A stretch of 64,000 bases of DNA from Shinella zoogloeoides (lineage in GTDB: Bacteria; Pseudomonadota; Alphaproteobacteria; Rhizobiales; Rhizobiaceae): the NCBI RefSeq assembly GCF_033705735.1, contig NZ_CP131131.1, positions 1,488,001-1,552,000 on the forward strand, given 5' to 3'. Within the stretch, counting starts at the first letter, position 1, and every line of letters starts with the position of its first letter. Below the pieces are notes generated by a model, which saw nothing but the letters and a program-made list of their open reading frames with translations, made no database searches and had not been told where the DNA came from. Below, in pieces: positions 53,498-64,000 of the stretch. Made by a program: the position numbers and the translations under genes.

Positions 53498-54733
53498 CTA
53501 GGCGACAAGCCTTTCGATCGCCGTGAGCGTGCGCTCGATCTCCTCGGCGGAATTGTAGTGGGCGATGCCGATGCGGACGACGCCCTCGTCTTCCGGCAGG
53601 CCGAGATGGCGGGCGGGCTCCAGCGCGTAATTGTGGCCGGACCAGATATTGATGTCCTCCGCCGCCAGCGCCTCGGCGAAGCGATGCGTCGAGACGCGTT
53701 CGTGGGTAAAGGAGATCGTCGGCACGCGGTGGGCGAAGAGGTTGGGATTGGCGATGCCGACCAGCCGGACGCCCGGAAGGCCCGTCAGCCCGCTGATCAG
53801 CCGGCGCGTCAGGGCCGCCTCGTAGGAATCGAACGAGTGGTAGGCGCCCGCCATGCGCTCGCGCCGCGTGCCGGCATGGCCATTCGCCTCGCCCGCCCAG
53901 GCGAGATAGTCGATCGTCGCGGTGAGGCCGGCGAGAAGCTCCGTCTGCGGCGTCCCCGTGCAGAAGCGGTCCGGAATATCGTCGCTCTGGCAGCGCACGC
54001 GATGGGGCGGCAGCGCGCGCAGCAACTCCTCCCGCCCCCACAGCACGCCGAGATGCGGGCCGAAGAACTTGTAGGAGGAGCAGACGAGGAAATCGCAGCC
54101 GATCGCCCGCACATCCGGCAGACGATGCGGTGCGAGCTGCACCGCGTCGATCCAGACGAGCGCGCCCGCCGCCTTGGCCAGCGCCGTCAGCGCGGCGACG
54201 TCGTTGATGCTGCCGGTCATGTTGGACGCATAGTTGAGCGCGAGGAACTTCGTGCGCGGCGTGAGAAGGGCCGCAAGGTCCTCCGGCTCGATGCGCCAGC
54301 TTTCCGTGTTGAAGGCAAGCCACTTCACCACCAGCCCGTAGGCTTCGGCCATCGCCAGCCAGGGCGAGACGTTTCCTTCATGGTCCATCCGCGTGACGAT
54401 GATCTCGTCGCCGGGCGAAAACGTCCTGCCGATGACGCGCCCCATCTGGAAGGCGAGCGTCGTCATGTTCGGGCCGATGATCATCTCCTGCCAGGAGGCC
54501 GCGTTGACGAATTCCGCCGCCGCATCGTGCGCCGTCCGCCAGATGGCGTCCGCGCGCTGCGAGGCGGCGAACCGGCCGCCGAGATTGGCGGATGCCGTCG
54601 CCATCGCATCGGCCACGGCCGCGATGACAGGCCGGGGAACGAGCGTTCCGGCGGGATTGTCGAGATAAGCGGTGCGGGAGCCGTCGAGGGCCGGGAAGGA
54701 AGCGCGGATCAGGTCGATGGGATAGGCGGTCAT
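53498..54733 (-). CDS. Class V aminotransferase / cysteine desulfurase-like protein
   Basis: A 411-residue PLP enzyme with the catalytic lysine in CSSYKFFGPHLGVLWG, and ALNYASNMTGSINDVAAL, VWIDAVQLAPHRLPD. It belongs to the SufS/NifS-like superfamily; no other Fe-S-assembly gene is nearby, so it may be an aminotransferase or a lyase. The ATG is at 54733; a longer in-frame reading upstream has no support. It precedes the LuxR gene. Confidence 0.88.
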   Translation of the reverse strand: MTAYPIDLIRASFPALDGSRTAYLDNPAGTLVPRPVIAAVADAMATASANLGGRFAASQRADAIWRTAHDAAAEFVNAASWQEMIIGPNMTTLAFQMGRVIGRTFSPGDEIIVTRMDHEGNVSPWLAMAEAYGLVVKWLAFNTESWRIEPEDLAALLTPRTKFLALNYASNMTGSINDVAALTALAKAAGALVWIDAVQLAPHRLPDVRAIGCDFLVCSSYKFFGPHLGVLWGREELLRALPPHRVRCQSDDIPDRFCTGTPQTELLAGLTATIDYLAWAGEANGHAGTRRERMAGAYHSFDSYEAALTRRLISGLTGLPGVRLVGIANPNLFAHRVPTISFTHERVSTHRFAEALAAEDINIWSGHNYALEPARHLGLPEDEGVVRIGIAHYNSAEEIERTLTAIERLVA

Positions 54734-54827
54734 GGTCGGCACCCTTTGCAGAATACTGTATCTGCCTCCTGTGTGCCGCTTTCCGCCGGGCGCCGCCATC
54801 CTCCTAGAAGATGAGGGCAAGGCTGCC

Positions 54828-55013
54828 TCAGGTCCGTCCCGCGATCGCAACCGGCGTTGCCGAGGAAAAGGCGCTACCATGCGAGATGACCGGCTTTGCC
54901 GCCATTTCCCCTCTTACGTTCCGCAGCGCCATCGCGGAAACGACCGCGGCCAGCAGAATGGCTGTCAGCGACAGGTAGAACACGGCATCGTCCATTTTCC
55001 GATGTACAGGCAT
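54828..55013 (-). CDS. Small single-helix membrane protein
   Basis: A 61-residue frame with one clear membrane helix (about residues 12-30: FYLSLTAILLAAVVSAMALR) and a polar tail; M7 (MDDAVFYL) is an alternative start. There is no strong Shine-Dalgarno. It lies in the gap between the class V aminotransferase start and the Lrp gene. No homologue is recognised; codon use does not contradict coding, but I cannot rule out chance. Confidence 0.4.
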   Translation of the reverse strand: MPVHRKMDDAVFYLSLTAILLAAVVSAMALRNVRGEMAAKPVISHGSAFSSATPVAIAGRT

Positions 55014-55099
55014 GGCGTGGCGTCCGGCTTGGTGAGGGTGGCCTTCCCCGGCAGCTTACGCCGATATCCGCCTGCAAGTCACCCGCCGATGCAGTCAGC

Positions 55100-55537
55100 C
55101 TAGAGCTTTGCCCTTGTCGAGCGCGGCGTCGACAGGAGAAGGCTGGTTTCACTGCCGGTAATGCCGGGCACGAGGCGGATCTTGCGCAGCACGGCGTCGA
55201 AATCGGCAAGGCTCGCGGCGCTGAGCTCGACCAGCAGATCCCAGCGGCCGTTCGTCGTGTGGATCTGCGAGATTTCCGGGAAGCCGCCGAGCGTGCGGAT
55301 CACACGGTCGGTCACGTGGCCCTCGATCTCGATCATCATGACGCCGCGCACGACGTCCTCCAGCGCATCGGCGCGCAGCATCACCGTATAGCCGAGGATG
55401 GTGCCGTCCTCCTCCATGCGCTCGATCCGGCCGCGCACGGTCGCCCGCGAAGCGCCGGTTTCGAGAGCAAGGTCCGAGACGGAGCGGCGGCCGTTGCCGC
55501 GCAGGAGCGTGACGATCTTCCGGTCGAGGTCATCCAT
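55100..55537 (-). CDS. Lrp/AsnC-family transcriptional regulator
   Basis: A 145-residue regulator: a winged helix at the N-terminus (MDDLDRKIVTLLRGNGRRSV, then SDLALETGASRATVRGRI) and an AsnC ligand-binding (RAM) domain (GVMMIEIEGHVTDRVIRTL, HTTNGRWDLLVE). ATG 55537 has GGAGACC upstream. It is divergent from arginase and ornithine cyclodeaminase genes, as in Agrobacterium-type arginine catabolism loci, where such a protein activates the pathway on arginine or ornithine. Confidence 0.92.
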   Translation of the reverse strand: MDDLDRKIVTLLRGNGRRSVSDLALETGASRATVRGRIERMEEDGTILGYTVMLRADALEDVVRGVMMIEIEGHVTDRVIRTLGGFPEISQIHTTNGRWDLLVELSAASLADFDAVLRKIRLVPGITGSETSLLLSTPRSTRAKL

Positions 55538-55571
55538 GTCAATCTGGTCTCCTGGCTTTTCAATCTGACCA

Positions 55572-55592
55572 ATATGCCATTCCGATATGCCA
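55572..55592. promoter_or_regulatory. Direct repeats upstream of arginase and Lrp genes
   Basis: ATATGCCA occurs at 55572-55579 and 55585-55592 (13-base period) in the 119-base gap between the divergent genes, about 65-85 bases before the arginase start. It is a likely binding site for the Lrp protein; half-sites further on (TATTCAGTCTGCCAG) may extend it. Confidence 0.45.
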
Positions 55593-55656
55593 AAATTCAA
55601 TATTCAGTCTGCCAGTTACGCTTTCTACAATGGGGAAAACGGAACGGGAGTACACC

Positions 55657-56577
55657 ATGGACTGCACGCTGATCGGCGCCCCCTTGCAAATCGGTGCGGG
55701 GCAGCTCGGCTGCGAGATGGGGCCGAGCGCCCTTCGCATCGCCGGCCTTCGCACCGCGCTGGAGGAACTCGGCCACACCGTGAAGGACATCGGCAATCTC
55801 AGCCCCCGCCCCTTCGCCGAGATGCCCCATCCGAACAAGGCCGTGCACCACCTCGGCGAGACGGTCGCCTGGGTCGAGGCGCTTTCGGCGGCGGCCTACG
55901 AGCACAGCAGGGGCGGCATGCCCATCTTCCTCGGCGGCGACCATGCGATCTCCGCCGGCACCGTGCCGGGCCTTGCGCGCCGCGCCGCCGAACTCGGCCG
56001 GCCGCTCTTCGTGCTCTGGCTCGACGCGCATACCGACTTTCACAACCTCGAGACGACCACCAGCGGCAACCTGCACGGCACGCCGGTCGCCTACTATACC
56101 GGCCAGGCCGGCTTCGGCGGCTACTTCCCGGAACTCGCCCATGCCGTTCCGACCGAAAACGTCTGCATGATCGGCATCCGCAGCGTCGATCCCGCCGAGC
56201 GGGCCGCCATCCGCAAGACCGGCATCACCGTGCACGACATGCGCGTGATCGACGAGCACGGCGTTGCCGTCCTCGTGCGCAGTTTCATCGAGCGCGTCCG
56301 GGCCGCAAATGGCCTGCTGCATGTCAGCTTCGACGTCGATTTCCTGGAGCCGGACATCGCGCCCGCCGTCGGCACCACCGTGCCGGGCGGCGCGACGTTC
56401 CGCGAGGCGCACCTGATCATGGAAATGCTCCATGACAGCGACCTCGTGACGAGCCTCGACATCGTCGAATTGAACCCGTTCCTCGACGAGCGCGGCAAGA
56501 CCGCCAAGCTGCTCGTCGATCTCGTTTCCAGCCTGATGGGCAAGCGGGTGATGGATCGCCCGACGCTCGCGGGCTGA
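55657..56577 (+). CDS. Arginase
   Basis: A 306-residue manganese enzyme of the ureohydrolase family. Metal ligands appear as GGDHAIS, LDAHTDFHN and SFDVDFLEPDIAP. It hydrolyses arginine to ornithine and urea in the cytosol. ATG 55657 has GGGAG upstream (in-frame ATG at 55630 has none). It is followed 26 bases later by ornithine cyclodeaminase, together turning arginine into proline, urea and ammonia. Confidence 0.94.
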   Translation: MDCTLIGAPLQIGAGQLGCEMGPSALRIAGLRTALEELGHTVKDIGNLSPRPFAEMPHPNKAVHHLGETVAWVEALSAAAYEHSRGGMPIFLGGDHAISAGTVPGLARRAAELGRPLFVLWLDAHTDFHNLETTTSGNLHGTPVAYYTGQAGFGGYFPELAHAVPTENVCMIGIRSVDPAERAAIRKTGITVHDMRVIDEHGVAVLVRSFIERVRAANGLLHVSFDVDFLEPDIAPAVGTTVPGGATFREAHLIMEMLHDSDLVTSLDIVELNPFLDERGKTAKLLVDLVSSLMGKRVMDRPTLAG

Positions 56578-56603
56578 GCATCGCTGTTCCGGTTGGAGGG
56601 AAA

Positions 56604-57665
56604 ATGAACACGGATCCGAAATTGAACGTCGTCCCGTTCGTCAGCGTGGACCACATGATGAAGCTGGTGCTGAAGGTCGGCATCGACAGGTTCCTGACGG
56701 AACTTGCAGCCACCATCGAGGAGGATTTCCGCCGCTGGCCGGTCTTCGACAAGACCCCGCGCGTCGCCTCGCATTCGCAGGAAGGCGTCATCGAGCTGAT
56801 GCCGACAAGCGACGGCACGCTCTACGGCTTCAAATATGTCAACGGCCATCCGAAGAACACCCGCGACGGCCGCCAGACCGTGACGGCCTTCGGCGTGCTC
56901 TCGGATGTCGGCAACGGCTATCCGATGCTGCTGACCGAGATGACGATCCTGACGGCGCTGCGCACCGCGGCGACCTCGGCCGTCGCGGCGAAGTACCTCG
57001 CCCGGCCGAACGCACGCACCATGGCGATCATCGGCAACGGTGCGCAGAGCGAATTCCAGGCCCGCGCCTTCAAGTCGCTGCTCGGCATCGACACGCTACG
57101 CCTTTATGACATCGACGCCTCGGCGACGAAGAAATGCGCGCGCAACCTCGCGGGCCTCGGCTTCACCATCGTCGAATGCAGCTCGGTCGAGGAGGCCGTC
57201 GAGGGCGCGGACATCATCACCACCGTCACGGCCGACAAGCAATATGCGACGATCCTTTCCGACAACCATGTCGGCCCCGGCGTGCACATCAACGCGGTCG
57301 GCGGCGACTGCCCGGGCAAGACGGAACTCAGCAAGGACATCCTGCTGCGCTCGGACATCTTCGTCGAATATCCGCCGCAGACCCGCATCGAGGGCGAGAT
57401 CCAGCAGCTTGCGGCCGATCACCCCGTCATCGAACTCTGGGAGGTCATGACCGGCGCAATGCAAGGCCGCAGGAGCGCGGACCAGATCACGCTCTTCGAC
57501 AGCGTCGGCTTCGCCACCGAGGACTTCTCGGCCCTTCGCTATGTGCGGGAGAAGATCGCCGAACACGGCATGTTCACGGAACTCGACCTCCTCGCCGATC
57601 CCGACGAGCCGCGCGACCTCTACGGCATGCTGCTGCGCTGCGAGAAGAAGCTCAACGCCGCCTGA
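56604..57665 (+). CDS. Ornithine cyclodeaminase
   Basis: A 353-residue NAD-dependent enzyme of the OCD/mu-crystallin family, which converts ornithine to proline and ammonia. Recognised segments are MAIIGNGAQSEFQARAFKSL (NAD-binding fold), TVTADKQYATILSDNHVGPG and HINAVGGDCPGKTEL; LYGFKYVNGHPKNT near residue 75 holds the substrate-binding region. ATG 56604 follows GGTTGGAGGG. Forms an operon with arginase, behind the Lrp divergon. Confidence 0.95.
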   Translation: MNTDPKLNVVPFVSVDHMMKLVLKVGIDRFLTELAATIEEDFRRWPVFDKTPRVASHSQEGVIELMPTSDGTLYGFKYVNGHPKNTRDGRQTVTAFGVLSDVGNGYPMLLTEMTILTALRTAATSAVAAKYLARPNARTMAIIGNGAQSEFQARAFKSLLGIDTLRLYDIDASATKKCARNLAGLGFTIVECSSVEEAVEGADIITTVTADKQYATILSDNHVGPGVHINAVGGDCPGKTELSKDILLRSDIFVEYPPQTRIEGEIQQLAADHPVIELWEVMTGAMQGRRSADQITLFDSVGFATEDFSALRYVREKIAEHGMFTELDLLADPDEPRDLYGMLLRCEKKLNAA

Positions 57666-57688
57666 AAAGAGCACCGGTGAAAATGCGA

Positions 57689-57720
57689 CCGCCCGGCTTG
57701 CCGAAAGGCAGGCCGGGCGG
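57689..57720. terminator. Terminator between ornithine cyclodeaminase and lldD
   Basis: CCGCCCGGC (57689-57697) and GCCGGGCGG (57712-57720) form a nine-base stem (loop includes a small inner TGCC/GGCA stem). It lies between convergent genes. On the minus strand TCGCATTTTC follows. Confidence 0.65.
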
Positions 57721-57749
57721 AATTGCGTTCAATGCGTGGAGTGGATGCA

Positions 57750-58898
57750 CTACGTGCGGAACCGCAGGTTGCTGGTCGAAAGGCGATCGACGGTGGCGCA
57801 GCCCATGAGCTTCATGCCGCGCTCGATTTCCGTTTTCATCAGCGACAGCGACCGCTCGACGCCGGCCCGGCCGGCGGCGGCCAGCGGGAAAAGATAGTAG
57901 CGTCCCACGCCGACGGCCTTCGCCCCCAGCGACAGGGCCTTCAGGACATGCGTGCCGCGCTGGATGCCGCCGTCCATCATGACATCGATGCGGTCGCCGA
58001 CCGCATCGACGATTTCCGCGAGCTGGTCGAACCCGCTGCGCGAACCGTCGAGCTGCCGCCCGCCATGGTTCGACAGGACGATGCCGGTGCAGCCGATATC
58101 GACGGCGCGCCTCGCATCCTCCACCGTCATGATCCCCTTGAGGCAGAAATGGCCGCCCCACTCCTTCACCATCTCGGCGACATCGTCCCAGTTCATCGCC
58201 GGGTCGAGCATCTCCGTGAAGTAGCGGCTGATCGACATCGTCCCGCTGCCCATGTCGACATGGCTTTCCAGCTGCGGCAGACGGAATTTCTCATGCGTGA
58301 AATAGTTGAGCGCCCAGCCCGGCTTGACCGCGAACTGCGCCATCCCGGCGAGATTCAGCCGGAACGGGATCGCAAAGCCGGTCCGCTGGTCCCGCTCGCG
58401 GTTTCCGCCGGTGATGCTGTCGACGGTCAGCATCATCACCTCGACGCCGGCCTGCTTCGCGCGCGCCATCATGTCCCGGTTGAGGCCGCGATCCTTGTGG
58501 AAGTAGAATTGATAGACCTGCGGCGCGCTGCTGATGCGCCGCGCCTCCTCCAGGCTGATCGTGCCGAGCGAGGAAACGCCGAACATCGTGCCGAACCTGT
58601 TCGCCGCATGGGCGACCGCCCGCTCGCCTTCGTGGTGAAACAGGCGCTGAAGCGCGGTGGGCGAGCAATAGACCGGCATGGCCAGTTTCTGCCCCATCAC
58701 CGTCACCGACATGTCGACGTCGCTGACCCCGTTGAGGACGCTCGGCAGGAGATCGCAGGCTTCGAAAGCCGCCGTGTTGCGCCTGTAGGTGACCTCGTCA
58801 TCCGCCGCGCCGTCGATATAGTTGAAGATCGGGCCGGGAAGACGCTTTTTGGCCAGGCGGCGGAAATCGTGGAAATTGTAGCAATCAGAAACCCGCAT
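57750..58898 (-). CDS. lldD: FMN-dependent L-lactate dehydrogenase (alpha-hydroxyacid oxidase family)
   Basis: A 382-residue enzyme of the LldD/glycolate-oxidase family. Family landmarks: YNFHDFRRLAKKRLPGPIFN and YIDGAADDE near the N-terminus, GIVLSNHGGRQLDGS (catalytic His and Arg), and DVMMDGGIQRGTHVLKAL. It oxidises L-lactate to pyruvate at the membrane. It lies 108 bases downstream of the SDR gene on the same strand; L-lactate is the end product of the oxidative L-fucose pathway, which fits the neighbours. Confidence 0.9.
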   Translation of the reverse strand: MRVSDCYNFHDFRRLAKKRLPGPIFNYIDGAADDEVTYRRNTAAFEACDLLPSVLNGVSDVDMSVTVMGQKLAMPVYCSPTALQRLFHHEGERAVAHAANRFGTMFGVSSLGTISLEEARRISSAPQVYQFYFHKDRGLNRDMMARAKQAGVEVMMLTVDSITGGNRERDQRTGFAIPFRLNLAGMAQFAVKPGWALNYFTHEKFRLPQLESHVDMGSGTMSISRYFTEMLDPAMNWDDVAEMVKEWGGHFCLKGIMTVEDARRAVDIGCTGIVLSNHGGRQLDGSRSGFDQLAEIVDAVGDRIDVMMDGGIQRGTHVLKALSLGAKAVGVGRYYLFPLAAAGRAGVERSLSLMKTEIERGMKLMGCATVDRLSTSNLRFRT

Positions 58899-59006
58899 GG
58901 CCGACCTTGATCATTTCTCGTCATCAAAAGCACGTCATAGCAGCGCGCCGCGAGTCCAACTAGGCCTCCCGCGGCCTTGTGGACAAGCATGCGGCAATGA
59001 AAATCC

Positions 59007-61072
<2,066 letters not shown>

Positions 61073-61146
61073 GCCTTCATAACCTTCTGCATTTTTTCGC
61101 GGAGTGCTTCGGTGCCGAGCCGGATCGTACGCCGCGTCTCGGAAAG

Positions 61147-61172
61147 GGCCCGGAGACCTCGGTCCCCGGGCC
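61147..61172 (-). terminator. Stem-loop downstream of the sugar-binding-protein gene
   Basis: GGCCCGG (61147-61153) and CCGGGCC (61166-61172) form a seven-base stem starting ten bases after the binding-protein stop. On the minus strand CCTTTCC follows. Partial termination would set the level of the dehydratase and SDR genes below the binding protein. Confidence 0.5.
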
Positions 61173-61182
61173 GGATTTCGGA

Positions 61183-62127
61183 TCAATCGTAGAGAACGGC
61201 GGAGATTTCCGGCGAGTCGATATTGGTCTTGTCGTACCAGTAGAAGCCGGTATCGATGTTCTTCTCGACCTTCTCGCCCTTGGCGGCGGCAACGGCGGCC
61301 TTGACCGTCTCGTAGCCGATGCCGACCGGGTTCTGCGTGATCGCGCCGGCCATGGAGCCGTCACGGACCGCGTCCTTCTGGGCCTTGCCGGAGTCGTAGC
61401 CGACGACCACGACCTTGGCGCCCGCTTCCTTCACGCCGTTGACGACGCCGATGGCCGAGCCTTCGTTGGTGCCGAAGATGCCCTTGATGTCGGGGTTGGC
61501 GGTCAGGATCGCCTTGGTGATCTCCGTCGACTTCAGATGGTCGCCGCCGCCGTATTCGATGGTGACGATCTCGACATTCGGATGGCTCTCCTTCATCCGG
61601 TTGACGAAGCCGTCGCGGCGGTCGACGCCGGTGCGCGAGGTCTGGTCGTGGGCGACCACGGCAACCTTGCCGGCATCGCCGATCAGCTCGGCGAGCTTGT
61701 CGGCGGCAAGCGCGGCCGCCGCGATGTTGTCCGTCGAGGCCGTCGCGACCGGGATGTCGCTATCGACGCCGGAGTCGAAGGCGATGACCGGGATCTTGGC
61801 GTCCTGGGCCTGCTTGAGAAGCGGAATGGCCGCCTGGCTGTCGAGAGCGGCAAAGCCGATGGCGGCCGGCTTCTTGGCGAGGGCTGCGGCCAGCATGTCG
61901 ATCTGCTTGTCGACCTGGCTTTCGTTGTCCGGTCCCTCGAACGTCACCTCGACGCCGAGTTCCGCACCGGCCTTGTCGGCGCCGGCCTTCACGGCCTGCC
62001 AGAACTGATGCTGGAAGCCCTTCGAAATGAGCGGCACGTAGAGCTTGTCCTGTGCGCCCGCTCCCGTCGCCGCACCGAGCAGCGAGATTGCTGCGACCGC
62101 ACCAAGTAGAGTCCGTCTCGTGAACAT
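61183..62127 (-). CDS. Sugar ABC transporter substrate-binding protein (ribose type)
   Basis: A 314-residue periplasmic binding protein (Peripla_BP_4) with a signal peptide cleaved after GAGA. It begins QDKLYVPLISKGFQHQFWQA, then GVDSDIPVATASTDNIAAA and GIFGTNEGSAIGVVNGVKEA, the ribose/xylose-binding pattern. ATG 62127 has AAGGAGGAAAAC. With the permease and ATPase encoded upstream it imports a monosaccharide, likely L-fucose or a related sugar given the dehydratase downstream. Confidence 0.93.
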   Translation of the reverse strand: MFTRRTLLGAVAAISLLGAATGAGAQDKLYVPLISKGFQHQFWQAVKAGADKAGAELGVEVTFEGPDNESQVDKQIDMLAAALAKKPAAIGFAALDSQAAIPLLKQAQDAKIPVIAFDSGVDSDIPVATASTDNIAAAALAADKLAELIGDAGKVAVVAHDQTSRTGVDRRDGFVNRMKESHPNVEIVTIEYGGGDHLKSTEITKAILTANPDIKGIFGTNEGSAIGVVNGVKEAGAKVVVVGYDSGKAQKDAVRDGSMAGAITQNPVGIGYETVKAAVAAAKGEKVEKNIDTGFYWYDKTNIDSPEISAVLYD

Positions 62128-62193
62128 GTTTTCCTCCTTGTGTTCACACTGCATGAACTTATCGACCGTCCGGAGGCCTCGGCCTCCTTCCGG

Positions 62194-63171
62194 TTATTTC
62201 GCTTCGCGCCGGCGCATCTGGTCGGCATAGACCGCGATGATGATGATGGCGCCGGTGACGACCGTCTGCCATTCCGGCGCGACGGAAAGCACGCGCAGAC
62301 CGTTGGTCAGAACCGACATGATCAGCGCGCCGATCAGCGTGCCGAGAATGGTGCCGCGCCCGCCGGCAAGGCTGGTGCCGCCGATGACCACGGCCGCGAT
62401 TGCCTCCAGCTCGTAGCCGAGGCCGAGCGCGGGTTGGGCGGAGTTCAGCCGGCTGGCGATGAGAAGGCCGCCAATGCCGCAGATCGCGCCGGACAGCGTG
62501 TAGATGGCGATCTTCCAGAAATTCGTGTTGACGCCCGAAAGGCGCACCGCCTCCTCGTTGGAGCCGAGCGCGAAGGTGTAGCGGCCGAGCACCGTGCGGC
62601 TGAGGATCCACGAGGTGACGCCCGCGACGATGAAGAGCACCAGCACCCCGTTCGGCACGGGAAAGGCCGGAACGAACTGGCCGATCAGCGAGCCCTGCGC
62701 GATCAGGGTGAAGCCGGGCGTGTCGTTGAAATAGATCGGCTTGGTGCCCGTGACGATCAGCGACAGGCCCTTGAGCACCAGCATCATGCCGAGGGTGGCG
62801 ATGAAGGGCGGTATCTTCATGCGGGCGACCAGACCGCCGGAAACGAAGCCGCAGAAGGCGCCCGTGCCGATTGCCGCCAGCACGCCGAAGGGCAGCGGCA
62901 TGCCCGCCCAGGTCAGCACGACACCCGTCATCACCGCGCAGAAGGTCATCAGCGTGCCGATGGACAGGTCGATGCCGCCGGTGATGATGATCATCGTCAC
63001 GCCCACCGCAAGGACCCCGTTGACCGAGGTGGCCTGCAGGATCGCCATGATGTTGGAGACCTGGAAGAAGTTCGGGCTGGCCAGCGAGAAGCCGATCAGC
63101 AGCACGATGAGGCTGGCAAAGGCCAGGATTTTCTGCTGCGCGCTGCCGCGCAGGCTTGCCTTTTCACTCAT
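62194..63171 (-). CDS. Sugar ABC transporter permease (RbsC type)
   Basis: A 325-residue membrane protein with eight or more helices of the BPD_transp_2 family (VNGVLAVGVTMIIITGGIDLSIG, ALGSNEEAVRLSGVN, GGTSLAGGRGTILGTLIGAL). It forms the transmembrane channel for the ribose-type ABC transporter. It lies between the ATPase and the binding protein on the minus strand. Confidence 0.93.
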   Translation of the reverse strand: MSEKASLRGSAQQKILAFASLIVLLIGFSLASPNFFQVSNIMAILQATSVNGVLAVGVTMIIITGGIDLSIGTLMTFCAVMTGVVLTWAGMPLPFGVLAAIGTGAFCGFVSGGLVARMKIPPFIATLGMMLVLKGLSLIVTGTKPIYFNDTPGFTLIAQGSLIGQFVPAFPVPNGVLVLFIVAGVTSWILSRTVLGRYTFALGSNEEAVRLSGVNTNFWKIAIYTLSGAICGIGGLLIASRLNSAQPALGLGYELEAIAAVVIGGTSLAGGRGTILGTLIGALIMSVLTNGLRVLSVAPEWQTVVTGAIIIIAVYADQMRRREAK

Positions 63172-63187
63172 AGTTCCCGTGTCCCCC

Positions 63188-64000
63188 TCAGGCAGCAGTC
63201 TTGCCGTTGCGTTGCGTTGCCAGTTCCATGATCCTCTCCTGCTCCGCCCCGCCGGGCAGGATGCCGGTCAGGCGCCCCTCGCACATGACGGCGATGCGAT
63301 GGGAAAGCCGCAGCACCTCGGGCAGCTCGCTGGAAATGACGATGATGGCCTTGCCGGCGGCGGCCAGTTCGTTGAGCAGCCGGTAGATCTCCGCCTTGGC
63401 GCCGACGTCGATGCCGCGCGTCGGCTCGTCGAAGATCAGGATGTCGCAGTCGCGCAGCAGCCATTTCGCGATGACCACCTTCTGCTGGTTGCCGCCCGAG
63501 AGCAGCCGCACCTCCTGCCGGTCGCCCGGCGTGCGGATGGCGAGCTTCTGGATATAGTCCTTCGCCACCCGGGCGAGCGCGGCCTCGTCGATCCTGCCGA
63601 TGGCGTCGCAGTGGCGCCGAAGGCTCGCCATGGCGATATTGGCACGCACATCCATGCCGAGCGCCAGGCCATAATGCTTGCGGTCCTCGGACAGATAGCC
63701 GATCCCCGCGCGCACGGCCTCGGCCGGGCTCGTGATACGCAGGGGCTTCCCGTGGACGCGGATCTCGCCGCTGTCTATCGGCTCGGCGCCGAAAATGGCG
63801 CGGGCGAGCTCGGTGCGCCCCGCGCCCATCAGGCCCGCAAAGCCGAGGATCTCGCCTTTCCTCAGGCTGAAGCTGATCTCCTTCAGCTCGCGCCCGCGGC
63901 TGACATCGATCACCTCCAGCGCCGTCTCCGCCCCGGAAAGGTCGGGGATCGTCACCGCCTCGTCGGTCAGCTCGCGGCCGACCATCATGGAGATGATCCG
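63188..64000 (-). CDS. Sugar ABC transporter ATP-binding protein (RbsA type), 5' part cut by window
   Basis: The visible 270 codons run to the window edge without a start (first residues R-I-I-S-M-M-V-G-R). They are the second nucleotide-binding half of a two-domain RbsA-type ATPase of about 500 residues: degenerate Walker [20 protein letters not shown], signature [15 protein letters not shown], and [17 protein letters not shown]. It powers import of a monosaccharide. The missing N-terminal half lies beyond 64000. Confidence 0.93.
   Translation of the reverse strand, partial: RIISMMVGRELTDEAVTIPDLSGAETALEVIDVSRGRELKEISFSLRKGEILGFAGLMGAGRTELARAIFGAEPIDSGEIRVHGKPLRITSPAEAVRAGIGYLSEDRKHYGLALGMDVRANIAMASLRRHCDAIGRIDEAALARVAKDYIQKLAIRTPGDRQEVRLLSGGNQQKVVIAKWLLRDCDILIFDEPTRGIDVGAKAEIYRLLNELAAAGKAIIVISSELPEVLRLSHRIAVMCEGRLTGILPGGAEQERIMELATQRNGKTAA

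Overview
The window reads as chromosome or large replicon of an alphaproteobacterium of the Rhizobiaceae type (Rhizobium/Ensifer/Shinella-like). This is inferred from the high G+C, tightly packed operons with ATGA overlaps, many catabolic ABC-transporter operons with adjacent regulators, the dctA/dctBD divergon with a sigma-54 promoter, a MarR/CLC locus and an Lrp/arginase/ornithine cyclodeaminase locus. No rRNA, tRNA, CRISPR array, insertion sequence or phage module was recognised. Almost all DNA is explained by ordinary genes; the unusual content is the encapsulin locus and several regulatory regions.

Layout. 1-3.4 kb: the 3' part of an M20-type amidohydrolase gene, then five small envelope genes (lipid-facing or secreted, including an OmpA-domain protein). 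3.4-10.8 kb: a six-gene minus-strand catabolic operon (cupin, OYE-like FeS flavoenzyme, Pot-type ABC transporter) with a divergent XRE-cupin regulator. 10.8-15.1 kb: a minus-strand nanocompartment operon: small protein, DyP peroxidase with a C-terminal cargo peptide, encapsulin shell, NDH-2-like flavoprotein, DUF2945 protein, with a GNAT gene after it. 15.1-17.4 kb: a decayed ClpB C-terminal fragment, leuA, and a leucine-rich leader peptide with attenuator-like stems. 17.4-22 kb: AraC regulator, secreted protein, GAF-GGDEF-PilZ protein, TadG-like protein. 22-27 kb: dctA and dctBD. 27-35.2 kb: kdpFABCDE plus two extra tiny membrane ORFs. 35.5-42 kb: second diguanylate cyclase, MarR, CLC channel, small coiled-coil protein, ECF sigma factor, DUF4142 protein, cupredoxin.

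42-48.3 kb: a catabolic cluster (homocysteine S-methyltransferase family, Asp/Glu/hydantoin racemase, DUF6282-like hydrolase, MFS permease) with a divergent RpiR regulator. 48-52.6 kb: polar amino-acid ABC transporter with an inositol-monophosphatase-family enzyme and a divergent aminotransferase. 52.6-57.7 kb: LuxR-type regulator, class V aminotransferase, and the Lrp/arginase/ornithine cyclodeaminase arginine-degradation divergon. 57.7-64 kb: a minus-strand set fitting oxidative L-fucose (or related deoxysugar) degradation: ribose-type ABC transporter (ATPase cut by the window end), L-fuconate dehydratase, SDR dehydrogenase and an FMN L-lactate dehydrogenase, the last able to consume the L-lactate made by that pathway.

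Starts were chosen by eye from Shine-Dalgarno spacing and family start position; where two are possible this is stated. Functions come from recognised motifs and context, not from a database search.
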